Shown here: piece after piece, positions 1-9,600 of the stretch | Position numbering within the stretch: the first letter of the stretch is position 1 | Layout of the letters: each line of letters begins with the position of its first letter | Assembly (NCBI GenBank): GCA_021234535.1 | Contig: SFZH01000008.1 | Coordinates: forward strand, 22,469,091-22,533,090 | Length of the DNA stretch: 64,000 nucleotides | Source: Stichopus chloronotus | Taxonomy: Eukaryota > Echinodermata > Holothuroidea > Aspidochirotida > Stichopodidae | Reading direction: 5' to 3' | Notes under the pieces: generated by a model | Databases searched by the model: none | Told to the model about the DNA's origin: nothing | The model's input: only the letters and a program-made list of their open reading frames with translations | Translations under genes and position numbers: made by a program

Positions 1-15
1 TAGTTACTTTACCAA

Positions 16-590
16 TTAACGTAAATTTATTTTGAAACCTTCCTCTGGTAGTTCATCGCTTTTAGAGAGACACGTTTTTAGTTTTGGATAATTATTGGCC
101 TTTGTATTGCCCAACCCATAGTAGGCAGATAATTCCTTTCCGTTGTGACTGTTGAAAATTTTATGTAGCTTGCTCCCATTTGGAAAGTGCCTGTCCAGGA
201 GACTGAGGAATTGCCCCCCCGCCCCCACATTTGATTTTACATTCCTACTATAAGGGTGATTATACCTTTCTCTTTCTTTTCCTATGGGTACGCCCCTTAT
301 CCTGATCTCTACCTTTATTGCCCTTACTGTACTTTTTGTCATGAGGGAACTCTGATGATTGTAGAGCCTTGCTTCGTATCTCAGCACAATCTTCAAAATA
401 CGTTTGTCAGAGAACAGAGACAATAATCTATTCCTGACTGTGTTGGGATATGCTTTAAGATGGCCTTATGGTGGTTTGATTTGGCATGTACACACAATGA
501 CATGTAGTTTGGCTTTCTAAAAGGCCTATATATTCCAGAATTTAGATCCAATGTAACATCTAAATAAACTATGATTTTTTTTAAGTTCAT
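16..590 (-). pseudogene. Penelope-like retroelement relic: region after the RT core
   Basis: Two overlapping minus-strand frames, 590-393 then 423-16, together give sequence typical of the part of Penelope-like element proteins that follows the reverse transcriptase core. Recognisable pieces are VTLDLNSGIYRPFRKPN, then [14 protein letters not shown], then in the second frame [29 protein letters not shown]. In intact relatives these lie in one frame, so at least one frameshift separates them here. No GIY-YIG endonuclease is visible before the window edge. This is a dead fragment, recognised from memory of the family and not by alignment. Confidence 0.72.
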
Positions 591-865
591 CTGTACTGTA
601 ATACGTCAATCAAAACCCTGGGAAGGTTCTATTAGATCTTTTTTACTCCTGTCTCAGATCCTGAGCACTTTCTTAACACTGCCAGACCATGAACGTCCCT
701 GTAGAGCCCCTGTGGTATATCTTCACACTTTAGTGTGTTTTTGTTCTTCAAAAACCATTATTATGTAAATGCATTTAGCAAGAAAAACAAGAAAACTGGA
801 GTTTCACTTATTTTGATGTTTCCTCTAGATGTCATGCTGAAGATGTAAAATTTTGATTTTTGTAG
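591..865. other. Intron or spacer, no gene seen
   Basis: This is presumably intron upstream of the exon at 866. The 65-codon plus-strand frame at 571-768 has no recognisable motif and is not supported. The only splice signal seen is the acceptor at the right edge. Confidence 0.3.
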
Positions 866-983
866 AGACTACACCTCGATCTACCAGGAGAGGACATCGT
901 TCAGTGACACCAAAAACTGATGTTACCAAGAAGAGTGTGACAGAGTCGACAGGGTTAACAGGAGTTACAAAGAGACAAACAAG
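866..983 (+). CDS. Penultimate coding exon of an unidentified basic protein
   Basis: A 118-nt exon follows a T-rich acceptor (tag at 863-865) and ends at a strong donor, AAG|GTATGT. The open phase encodes a strongly basic, Ser/Thr-rich stretch that includes TTPRSTRRGHRSVTPKTDVT and TGLTGVTKRQT, with several S/T-P sites. It ends after two bases of a codon, and the exon at 2929 supplies exactly the third base, which gives Arg. The matching phase and composition support joining the two. The family was not recognised. The composition suggests a nuclear, chromatin or cell-cycle protein, but that is inference only. Upstream exons lie beyond or outside what can be identified here. Confidence 0.55.
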
Positions 984-1242
984 GTATGTTATACAGCACA
1001 TCTTGCTGTTAACTTTCATATGGTTATGTCTAATGTTTTCTCCTGGCCAAAGTTTGGATCCAAGTACAGGAAGTTCATGGGTATCTAGGTACCTGAAAAC
1101 TTCTGTTATGCTAAGACTTAGATGTGAAGTCCTGATTCGATATTTTGCTTTGAAGCTAATGTAACACCATATATCTTGCTCACTGGCAAAACAATGAAGT
1201 GTACATAGATGCATACATGCTGGATTTTGTCTCAGATGTACA

Positions 1243-1722
1243 ATGAATGGCATAGTAAATGACACATAGTTAGTGGCACATAGTGAATGGCATATAGTGA
1301 ATGGCACATAGTGAATGGCATATAGTGAATGGCGTATAGTGAATGACACATAGTGAATGGCACATAGTGAATGGCACATAGTGAATGGCGTATAGTGAAT
1401 GGCACATAGTGAATGGCACATAGTGAATGGCGTATAGTGAATGGCATATAGTGAATGGCGTATAGTGAATGACACATAGTGAATGGCACATAGTGAATGG
1501 CACATAGTGAATGGCATATAGTGAATGGCACATAGTGAATGGCATATAGTGAATGACACATAGTGAATGGCACATAGTGAATGGCACATAGTGAATGGCA
1601 TATAGTGAATGGCACATAGTGAATGGTGTATAGTGAATGACACATATTGAATGGCACATAGTGAATGGCACATAGTGAATGGCGTATAGTGAATGGCGTA
1701 TAGTGAATGGCATATAGTGAAT
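1243..1722. repeat. 14-bp minisatellite (unit CACATAGTGAATGG)
   Basis: About 34 tandem copies of a 14-bp unit vary mainly at two positions (cacatag, catatag, cgtatag). Because 14 is not a multiple of three and the unit lacks minus-strand stops, all three minus frames stay open. They give apparent proteins rich in Met-Pro-Phe-Thr, Cys-His-Ser-Leu and Ala-Ile-His-Tyr, repeating every 14 residues. These frames are products of the repeat and not genes. The array lies in the intron between the exons at 866 and 2929. Confidence 0.95.
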
Positions 1723-2580
1723 CTGTGGCTCAGATGGATGAAAGCAATTTCAAAGCTGGATCACAACATCATTAGTTGGTGCAAGTTGTAATCAAACTAG
1801 TTATACACATTTGCTTTGGTTCGATTGCTTTTGATAAATTGCGACTGAGTGTTCAAAGAAAGTGCCTCTGCTGAGAATGCACCATAAAAGTCCAGTAAAG
1901 TATCAAATTATCGAGCAGTCCAGTCAGGTGTCAATCAGATTAAAGGGGCTCATGGAGTTGGTTCACAAGATTCATGATATTTTGTCACACCTGTTGAATA
2001 TTACTCATACGTTGATGATAAATGGTTAAACTAAGAGATTCTGAACATCTGACATACAACTGTCATAACAGCGATAGAGTAATTAACGGTTGAAATAGTT
2101 AATTGCAAATCTGTGACCAGACACTTTGTACTATAAGGTATACACTATGGGCAACCCCTGTTCATAGCAAACTACAGTTTTTCACATTTTCAGTAAATTA
2201 AACATAGATGCATGATTAGTAAGTCTAGTTAGAAGTATTGACATGTTGAATAGTTCCCTACAAACTTGTCACAGAATCAATTATATCAATTCTATGATTC
2301 TCTTCAATATATTAAACATCACTGAACATCATTCTGAGGTGGTCTTCAGTCTGATTTTGTGTGTCTATTGTGAGTTTTTGTATATTTTTATTTTTTGGTG
2401 AGTTAACATACATGCTTATTGTAAATTTATATTTATTGTGAGTTTATATATATTTCATTGTATATCTATTGTGAATATACTAATATACTTACTGTGAGGT
2501 TATTGCTACCTTACAGCACACAACATCTCAAATGTCTATCCGTCTAGTAATATTGTAGAACAAAGATACACAAGGAGACA
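1723..2580. other. Intron, no feature seen
   Basis: AT-rich sequence within the intron of the unidentified basic-protein gene. Degenerate runs related to tattgtgagttta occur at about 2365-2500, but no clear period, reading frame or transposon motif was recognised. Confidence 0.3.
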
Positions 2581-2588
2581 AAATAAAT

Positions 2589-2665
2589 TAAGAAAAAACT
2601 TTCTGTGAGAATCACAATGTTTCGACAGTATCTACCAGTCTTCATCAGGTTTCAGTACACAAGTA
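2589..2665 (-). other. Penelope-type terminal motif (CTGATGA ... GTCGAAAC)
   Basis: Read on the minus strand, this stretch contains CCTGATGAAGAC, a short arm and then GTCGAAACATTG. This combination recurs at the ends of Penelope-like elements and resembles the CUGANGA and GAAA parts of a hammerhead ribozyme. GAC and GUC can pair as a small stem II. The third helix is poor and the base at the expected cleavage position is G, so self-cleavage is doubtful. It lies 5' of the minus-strand Penelope relic at 16-590 and may be the end of the same or a related copy. Confidence 0.4.
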
Positions 2666-2928
2666 ACTGACAACAGCAAGTTACACTGCTCACTAATACA
2701 CTTATAAAAAGTAGATTGTAGTATGATAAAAGTATGATTTAGATCCTGTAGTTGTATAGATGTATTTGATCCTGTAACAGTATCTATAGATGTATACTAT
2801 CATTCCTGTACTCGTATCGAGGTATGCTGTTTATCCTGTATCCGTATGGAATATAATCTTAATGTTGCAATCTTAGTATTGCTGAGTTGCAGTGGTACTG
2901 TATTTTTCTTTTTCCCTCTTTCCCATAG

Positions 2929-3118
2929 GGCAAGAAGATCTAAACAACCCCCAAAACAGGAGGCTTCTGAGACACCAATTAAGCTGATATCACCAATTAC
3001 AGAACAAGAGGCAGGAACCTCGACTAATCAAGGATCACGAAAGGTTGTTCGTGTCCCCAGACACTCCATGTCATTGCGTACGTCAAGCAGAAATAAGAGA
3101 ACAGTCAAACTTTATTAA
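2929..3118 (+). CDS. Terminal coding exon of an unidentified basic protein
   Basis: The exon follows a pyrimidine-rich acceptor (ctctttcccatag) and ends at a TAA stop at 3116-3118. It encodes ARRSKQPPKQEASETPIKL and continues through TEQEAGTSTNQGSRK, ending SLRTSSRNKRTVKLY. Like the exon at 866-983, it is basic, Ser/Thr-rich and probably disordered, and the splice phase matches that exon exactly. ATTAAA at 3723-3728 is a possible poly(A) signal. The family was not recognised. The exon structure is better supported than any function. Confidence 0.55.
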
Positions 3119-3204
3119 TTTGTTATGAGAAGCTAAACTGGACGTAGTTGAGCAAATGAACAGCAATAACTGCTACCACTAAAAACATACATATTCCAGG
3201 ATAT

Positions 3205-3617
3205 TCAAGGTGTGTTAACGTCTTTAGAACTATTCCAGGAGTGTTTCTGTCCATGGAACTATTCAAGTAGTGTTTCTGTCTATGGAGACAATGAAGGTGT
3301 ATTTCTGTCTATGGAGACGATTAAGGTGTGTTTTGTTTACGGAGGCATTTGAGGTGTGTTTTGTTTACAGAGACATTTGAGGTGTGTTTTGTTTACAGAG
3401 GCATTTGAGGTGTGTTTTGTTTACAGAGACATTTGAGGTGTGTTTTGTTTACAGAGACATTTGAGGTGTGTTTGGTTTACAGAGACATTTGAGGTGTGTT
3501 TTGTTTACAGAGACATTTGAGGTGTGTTTTGTTTACAGAGACATTTGAGGTGTGTTTTGTTTACAGAGACGTTTGAGGTGTGTTTTGTTTACAGAGACAT
3601 TTGAGGTGTGTTTCTGT
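3205..3617. repeat. 28-bp minisatellite (GGTGTGTTTTGTTTACAGAG...)
   Basis: From about 3324 to 3612 roughly ten copies of a 28-bp unit run head to tail. The unit consists of ggtgtgttttgtttacagag followed by acatttga. More diverged units precede them back to about 3205 and one follows. Each unit contains a pyrimidine/TTTACAG acceptor-like string. The array lies just after the stop of the basic-protein gene, so it may sit in its 3' untranslated region. Confidence 0.92.
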
Positions 3618-4317
3618 TGGATGGAGGGTTTTATAGGACTTTTCAAGACATTCAGCATTTGCTTCCATTAATGGATGGTTAGGTTAGGACTGGAATTCAT
3701 GTAGAGTTAAATTTGTGTCTTGATTAAAAGATTCCTTGTAGTCTAATTAACTTTCATATCATGAATTAGGTATTGAAGAAGTGATGAACTTTGCCATCAT
3801 GCATTTCTCACGACTTGCCGTCACAACGTGCCTGTGCTAGAACAGTGCAGTGTAAGTTTGTAAGAGGAACACTCGACCAGGCAACATTAGTCAATATTGC
3901 TTCAAAGATCACATGTTTCTTGAAATGTTGCCAATGGCATGTAAGCCAGACAATATTACATGCATTTCTGGAGTCCATCTATACTCGAAGGAATAGTTTC
4001 TTTCGAAAAGAAATAGAAAAAAGTGTAGTAATACCTCCAGGAAATATTAGTTTTGACTGGTTAGTAAATTTCCTATAAACCTCACCATGTTAATGTATCA
4101 TTAGTATTCAAGATCTATGCTTCAGTCATTTACTTAATCTATATTTTGTAGGATTCAATAACACCAAGAGACTGCCAGTTATATAGTTTCCAATTAACCA
4201 GGATAGAAGGAATGATGAAATAATTACAGCCTTGTTACCTGAATCTTACATATGGTAATGAGTACTTAATGATATTATCTTGATGTAAGGTTCATACCTT
4301 CTAAAAGGTAGTGTGCA
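3618..4317. other. Spacer, no supported gene
   Basis: A 95-codon frame at 3791-4078 is the only open stretch. It has no recognisable domain and no convincing splice context, so no gene is called. Confidence 0.3.
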
Positions 4318-4660
4318 ATGCTTCTAGAAATGAGCACCCTTCTTGCAAATGTTGCAAAGTAAAATTCCATTTTGTTTATATTATTTACTGTTTTTGAGAT
4401 ATGAATTTTCAAAGTTTAAGAAAAATGCAAAACAAATGACATGGAGTGTTACACAGTGTCAGTATTTCTTTTGTTAAGCCTACATATTTTGCCTCTTAAT
4501 TAATACTTATTTACTGAGTTTCACATTGGTAAGTGATATCGATATTTTTAAAGGAAAAATTACATGCTTCCAAAATAAAACCCTCTGGGCAAATAAAATT
4601 CTCCAATGTCCTTGAAATGCAGGTTACATAACAGAGGACATATGATAGTAGTCAATCTCT
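4318..4660 (+). repeat. Interspersed repeat family R1, copy 1
   Basis: Roughly 340 bp, beginning near gcacccttcttgcaaat and ending near cctctgggcaaataaaattc, reappears in diverged form on the minus strand at about 16370-16655 and on the plus strand at about 38270-38530. Shared strings include tttttgagatatga, atgcaaaaca, cagtatttcttttgttaagc and cacattggtaagtgatat. No coding capacity or termini were recognised, so the class is unknown. Confidence 0.75.
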
Positions 4661-5329
4661 TGACATCGCAAATTTGAATACTTAGCAAATTTTTATTCAT
4701 GGTACAGCTGTGAGATACTAATTTGCCAGTAAATTGATCAATCTTTGAGGGATTTGGATGGAATTTGTGGCTATTTTCAACTTGTTCAATGCTCAGTGCA
4801 CCCGATACTCCAAGGTGTCATTTTTATGTCACACAAACTTTAAGCAGTTTATATATTAATGGCCACTTTGTCTTATCCTTGTTTGCTGCTATAATTATTT
4901 GCAAATCCTTTAGAATACATTTTACTGTCCTTTTTTCACATTTTTCTGCAGGTTAAAGTTTTTCTGTTACAGTGTCTATTGTCTCGTGGTAGTCTTTGTT
5001 TACAGTTTGTAGAGACTAAAAGACAAACACAGAATATTACTAATTGCTCAGTAGAGTGCTATACTACTATCTAGTAATTAAAGGAAAATTGACAGCTATT
5101 TGTGTAAGATTTTTACTGCAGTTTACTTTGTACAGTGTAACTTTTCATCAAGTTTTGCCTTGCTTTGCTTTTGCTTTTTCTTCTCTTTTTTTGGTGGTGG
5201 TGGTGGGGGGGGGGGGATTGACTTGCTTGTGTCTGAAAAGTCAGTTGTCTTCAAGTCCCTTCACTGACTTTGGTGAGAACTATACACAGAAATGATGTCA
5301 ATATTGCACAGTGTACAGAAGTAGTAGGT
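4661..5329. other. Spacer with a 12-nt G tract
   Basis: No gene was recognised. A (GGT)n run leads into twelve consecutive G at 5205-5216. The reading frames here are short and featureless. Confidence 0.35.
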
Positions 5330-5740
5330 ACAATGAAAGTGATGCAAGTGACAGTTAAGGTGTGTGTAGTGGTATATTTGCAGTGGCACAGCCTCAGCCA
5401 TAGTAGTGACCCAGTTTCAGTGGTAGACAGTTGGTGATAGAGTGGTAGTGGTAAAGGGGTAGTGGTATAGTTGTAGTGGCACAGCATCAGCTGTACAGTG
5501 GTAGTGGTACAGTTTCAGTGGTAGATAGGTGGTGATAGAGTGGTAGTGATAGAGGTGTAGTGGTAGTGGTGTAGTGTCAGTACCAGTACAGAGGTGGTGA
5601 AACAGCAGCTACAGTCGGAAGGGCATGGGTACATAGATCTATAACAGTGCGGCAGTGGTGATAAAGTGGTAACATTCCAGTGCCTCTGTACAATGTTACT
5701 GACACAGTGGTAGATCAGTGCCCAAAGCTTGACAATCATG
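5330..5740. repeat. Degenerate GTAGTGGTA-type repeat region
   Basis: About 400 bp is built from imperfect, irregular repeats of gtagtggta, gatagagtggtag and cacagcatcag. The plus strand is purine/GT biased and the minus frames read as Thr/Leu/Pro/Tyr-rich peptides at 5251-5487 and 5515-5739. These frames are repeat products and not genes. Confidence 0.7.
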
Positions 5741-5833
5741 TTGGCTTTTTGGTCGCCAGCGCCAAATATTCTGGAAGTCTGGCAAGTCAGGTCAGGATGT
5801 TTTTATTGTTTTGGTCATGACAATTTAAGTTTT

Positions 5834-5849
5834 GGTTGCCATGGCAACC
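5834..5849. promoter_or_regulatory. Perfect X-box-like palindrome
   Basis: GGTTGCCATGGCAACC is a perfect 16-bp palindrome that contains GTTGCCATGGCAAC. This fits the RFX transcription factor consensus GTNRCC(0-3)RGYAAC. No adjacent gene start was found, so function is unproven. Confidence 0.45.
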
Positions 5850-6696
5850 ATGACAAAGGAAGTGCCCAGCAATGTTGATGGCAGTGCAGTGATAGTAGTT
5901 TAGAGAGGTACAGTTGTAGCATATGTTATTTACTTTGAATAACATATCTTCTCCCAAAAATGCCTAAATTAAGCTTAGGAAACATGCTGGACTGTTCTTC
6001 CTAATACATATTTTACTCCAGCAATCCATCTAATCTATCTATGAAACTAATCCCAGTTATTAATTTAATCCCACTATTGGCTTAATCCCAGGAATTTTAT
6101 TAAAGAAGTATGTTAATTCTGCTCCATTAATAGCTGATGACTAAATGTTTAGTAGGTCATAAGAATAATAACTTGCTCTCTTTGTATACTGTCAACTAAA
6201 AGTCAACAGGTTTTGGATGACTTAAAGCTATCAGTTTGACATAAACGTAGGAAAACGGTAAATTTGGAATATATTTTTGAAGAAATTATACAAGGAATGC
6301 ACTATTTGTGTAATATTTTCATTCTATTTCTTCAGGATTGTCAAATGAGCTGTTTGTTCATCTTAATGTAAAAATAAATAACTTGAAGGAAAGCAAAAGT
6401 GAAAATTCATTTGTTCTTTTGTTATTTAAGTCAATGTGTAACCATTACAATGTTCTATATTTAATATGTATCATAGTGATCATTGTTACATAATTTGATG
6501 GATCTTTATGTAAAGAACTACCTAGCTGCCGACATGATATCAGCAACTAGAGGTCTTGGAACTCCCACTACATCAGGTTATCTCAATCATCTAATGTGCA
6601 TGGTGTCTTGGCTTAAATGTTTTCATTGGGTTACATTTTGTATGGTACTGGCAATCAAACAGAAGATTGGAAACCTCAAACAGGGAGATTTTATTG
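5850..6696. other. Spacer, nothing recognised
   Basis: AT-rich unique-looking sequence with no domain, exon pair or repeat identified. Confidence 0.3.
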
Positions 6697-6951
6697 ACAC
6701 TGATGGGTGTCAATGGAGTAGTAGTGTCCTTGTTAGCACTGATGGGTGTCAATGGAGTGGTGGCTTCCTTGTTGGCACTGATGGGTGTCGATGGAGTAGT
6801 GCATTCCTTGTTGGCACTGATGGGTGTCGATGGAGTAGTGGATTCCTTGTTGGCACTGAAGGGTATCAATGGAGTAGTGGATTCCTTGTGGGCTCTGAAC
6901 GGTGTAATGAATTAGTGATCTCCTTGTTGGCCCTGAAGTGTTCCATTGATT
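6697..6951. repeat. 39-bp minisatellite, open in several frames on both strands
   Basis: About 6.5 copies of a 39-bp unit are present, each starting cactgatgggtgtcaatgga and ending with gtagtg..ccttgttggc. Since 39 is 13 codons, every stop-free frame gives a 13-residue repeat. The plus strand gives TDGCQWSSGFLVG-like and LALMGVNGVVDSL-like peptides, and the minus strand gives ISANKECTTPSTP-like peptides. Unit-to-unit changes do not clearly favour one frame and no flanking splice sites or domains were recognised. It is treated as a satellite. Confidence 0.88.
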
Positions 6952-7829
6952 AGTGGCAACCTAAGATATCAAAACCTTAAAAGAGGTCATAGCAGATAGA
7001 CTAAAACACCCTGGAAATTGGTATTGCTAAATAATAGAAGAAAGTGATATGCACGATCGTTGTTGGTTTTTTGCAGTCTTATTCAGTCAGGGTCTGAATA
7101 GGGCCTTTGAAACCTTCAAAGTACTTAAATTTGAATCTGTCATTTTTTGGAGTTTTTTCTTTGAAAGTGCTTTATTTTTGTCGTTTTGTCAATGAAGTTC
7201 TTGAAAAGAGCTTTAATTGTAGGGATTTGAAATACTACTGTACATGTTTACTTGATATGACATGCAAGAAATTTTTTCAGTCGGACGAGTTTTGTTCCCT
7301 GCCAACCTCAACTGTGCCTAAGAATTTCTGAAAATATTTTAAAAGGGCTTTGATGTTCTTGAAACATAAAACATATGTTTCCATGATCTGTGGGATTCCT
7401 CTTAGAGTTGTGAGTGAAATCGATGTCATCAAGTAAATAAAGCCTTCAGTTGACAGAGAGACTCGACCAAAGTCAGACCCTCCATTCTCCAGTAAAGAGT
7501 TATCTGGTAGACTTGACATACTATTCACCATACAATCCACATTTTGGATACTTTATTGACATCATAATGCACATTTTACGCAACGTAACTCATTGCATGT
7601 CTAAAAAGCCATTTTACTTTTCTGATCACACGGGCACTTTGCATAGGACTTAAGCCCTTTTGCACTCAAGGAACTGTCCTGGTTACTAATATTTGGCACT
7701 AATGAAACTGTCCCACCTCGTATTAACATTTTGCACTCGATAGACTGTTCCACGTATTAATCGCAACTACCCGAAGCAAGCCAACCCGTTAAGTCTCTCC
7801 ACAGCCAGCGCATGTGGCAATCCATTTCA
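6952..7829. other. Spacer, nothing recognised
   Basis: AT-rich DNA with several 60-90 codon frames (7107-7331, 7277-7540, 7450-7653). None shows a motif or convincing splice sites. Confidence 0.3.
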
Positions 7830-8745
7830 ACATTCATCTCCCAATTCCACTTCAGTGGAATACATTTAATTTTAGTGAAATGGAATTTCACTTAGATAAA
7901 ATTCTATTCCATATTTGTGGATTACAATTCCACTAAAGTGCAATTTCACCAAAGTAAAATGCATTTACACCTGGGGGAAAGTGTCCGTTTATTTCACAGT
8001 TAAGTTGAATACATATCCATTTTACGGTGGAAGCAAACTGTTATTGACTAGTTAGTAGAGCAAGAATTGTGTTTTCAAATACCATGTATCTCTTTTTTTG
8101 GGTGGTCAACCCTACATAATGTATACACACACGTTCACATAAATCAAACCCCTCTTTTATACAAACGACAGCCTACAAGACTAACTATAGAATTCGTTGT
8201 AAACATCGCAAATGTAATAAAACTGTTGAGTTCAGTAGAATCATTGTCTAACCAAAGGAGGAGGACTTTGCTGCTTTGCAGGGTATGCTACACATTTATT
8301 ATCACGTTACCAGTAAGTTGTCTTAAGTGGTAGTGATATATGGAGTGATGTATTCCACTTAATTTTTGTAATATTTTACATAAGTCCAATTGTTATATGA
8401 GGTGATGTATTCAACCTAAGTGGAATTGTATTCAAATAAGTGGAAATGCATGCCACTTAAATAAAATTGTATTCTACTTAAGAGGACATGTTTTAGACTT
8501 AAGTGAAATCGTTAATTACTCAAGTGGAAGTGTTTTCTCACTAACGTAGAAATGAACTCTACTTCAGTAGAATAAAATTTCACTGAAGTCGAACTCATTT
8601 CACTTCAGTGGAGTTGTATTCTTCTTTAGTGGAATCGAATACAGCATCTGCATTCTACATAAGTGAAATTCTATTTTACATCTGAAGAATGTATTTCACT
8701 CCAGTGGAATAAACTGGAATGTAGGCCTATTCCACTTACGTAAAA
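7830..8745. repeat. Field of short imperfect palindromes related to TTCCACTTAAGTGGAAT
   Basis: Across about 900 bp the strings cacttaagtg, ccacttcagtggaat, ttcacttcagtgga, tccactaaagtg and close variants recur on both strands every 20-40 bp, separated by attgtattc-like linkers. Each is a small near-perfect palindrome, so the array reads alike on both strands. An ordinary-looking gap of about 350 bp (about 7980-8335) interrupts it. No coding capacity was seen. The array ends just before the long TA tract. Confidence 0.75.
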
Positions 8746-8759
8746 TTGGTTGTTGATAG

Positions 8760-8875
<116 letters not shown>

Positions 8876-8879
8876 CAAT

Positions 8880-9600
8880 TGAATTGTGAGAACCATGTCA
8901 ACACGATATCTCAAGAAGGAAAGACTGTACTAATGTGATATTTGTTATGTAGGTGAATTGGTGAACAATATTGAATAAAAAATCCTCTTATTAGCAATGA
9001 AAGTTCATTTGGGTCGACAATAATCAATCTATAAAAAACATGTACAAATGGAAAATCAAGAGAAGAAGCTTGGACAGATCTCGTGATTATCCTTACTATT
9101 TTTCATAGAGGTGAAAGGTCATTTTAGTTCATAGTTGGGAAAACTTGTAAATACGGTATCTCATTAAAAAAAAGTAGCTGGAACTTCAAAATTGGTGCGC
9201 AGGTTGTCCATTGTTAGTAAATGGCTACCATTGCTTTCAATGGAGGTCAAAGGTCATTTAAGGTCAGCAGAGGTTAAAGTCTAAACCTACTAGCAAAGAT
9301 AGCTCAGCAACTGTATATTTCTGGACCTTTAAAGTGTTGACATTGATATTTCGTAATGAGTATGATTTATATCATTTTTAAGGTGGTCAATGATGCTAAT
9401 AGAGGTCATAGGCTTAAGCATCTTGTAAATACGATATCTCATTAGGGGAAATTTGCTGGAACTTCAACGTGTTAACATTGGTAGTTATTGTGAGGTCAGT
9501 AGAGATTATATTTTGCAACCTTGCAAACGACACATATTTCAAGAAGAGTCAGCTGTTTGTCTTGTTTGAACTTTCAAATTAGTGTGTATTGTTTTTTGCA
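8880..9600 (+). repeat. Repeat family R2 (cgatatctcaagaagg / aggtcaaaggtca), array 1
   Basis: Diverged units share a module of ttgtaaacacgatatctcaa and a module of aggtcaaaggtcattt, spaced about 250-280 bp here (cgatatctc-like cores near 8903, 9154 and 9430). The same family returns at 32495-33400. At 9244-9256 the repeat contains a perfect direct repeat AGGTCA-A-AGGTCA, with a third AGGTCA four bases further on (9261-9266). No protein is encoded. Confidence 0.8.

Noticed and set aside
825..1713. Three overlapping minus-strand ORFs of 141-282 codons
   Set aside because: They are produced by the 14-bp minisatellite being stop-free in every minus frame; peptide periodicity equals the DNA repeat.
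3791..4078. 95-codon plus-strand ORF
   Set aside because: No domain, no matching splice partners and typical chance length for this composition.
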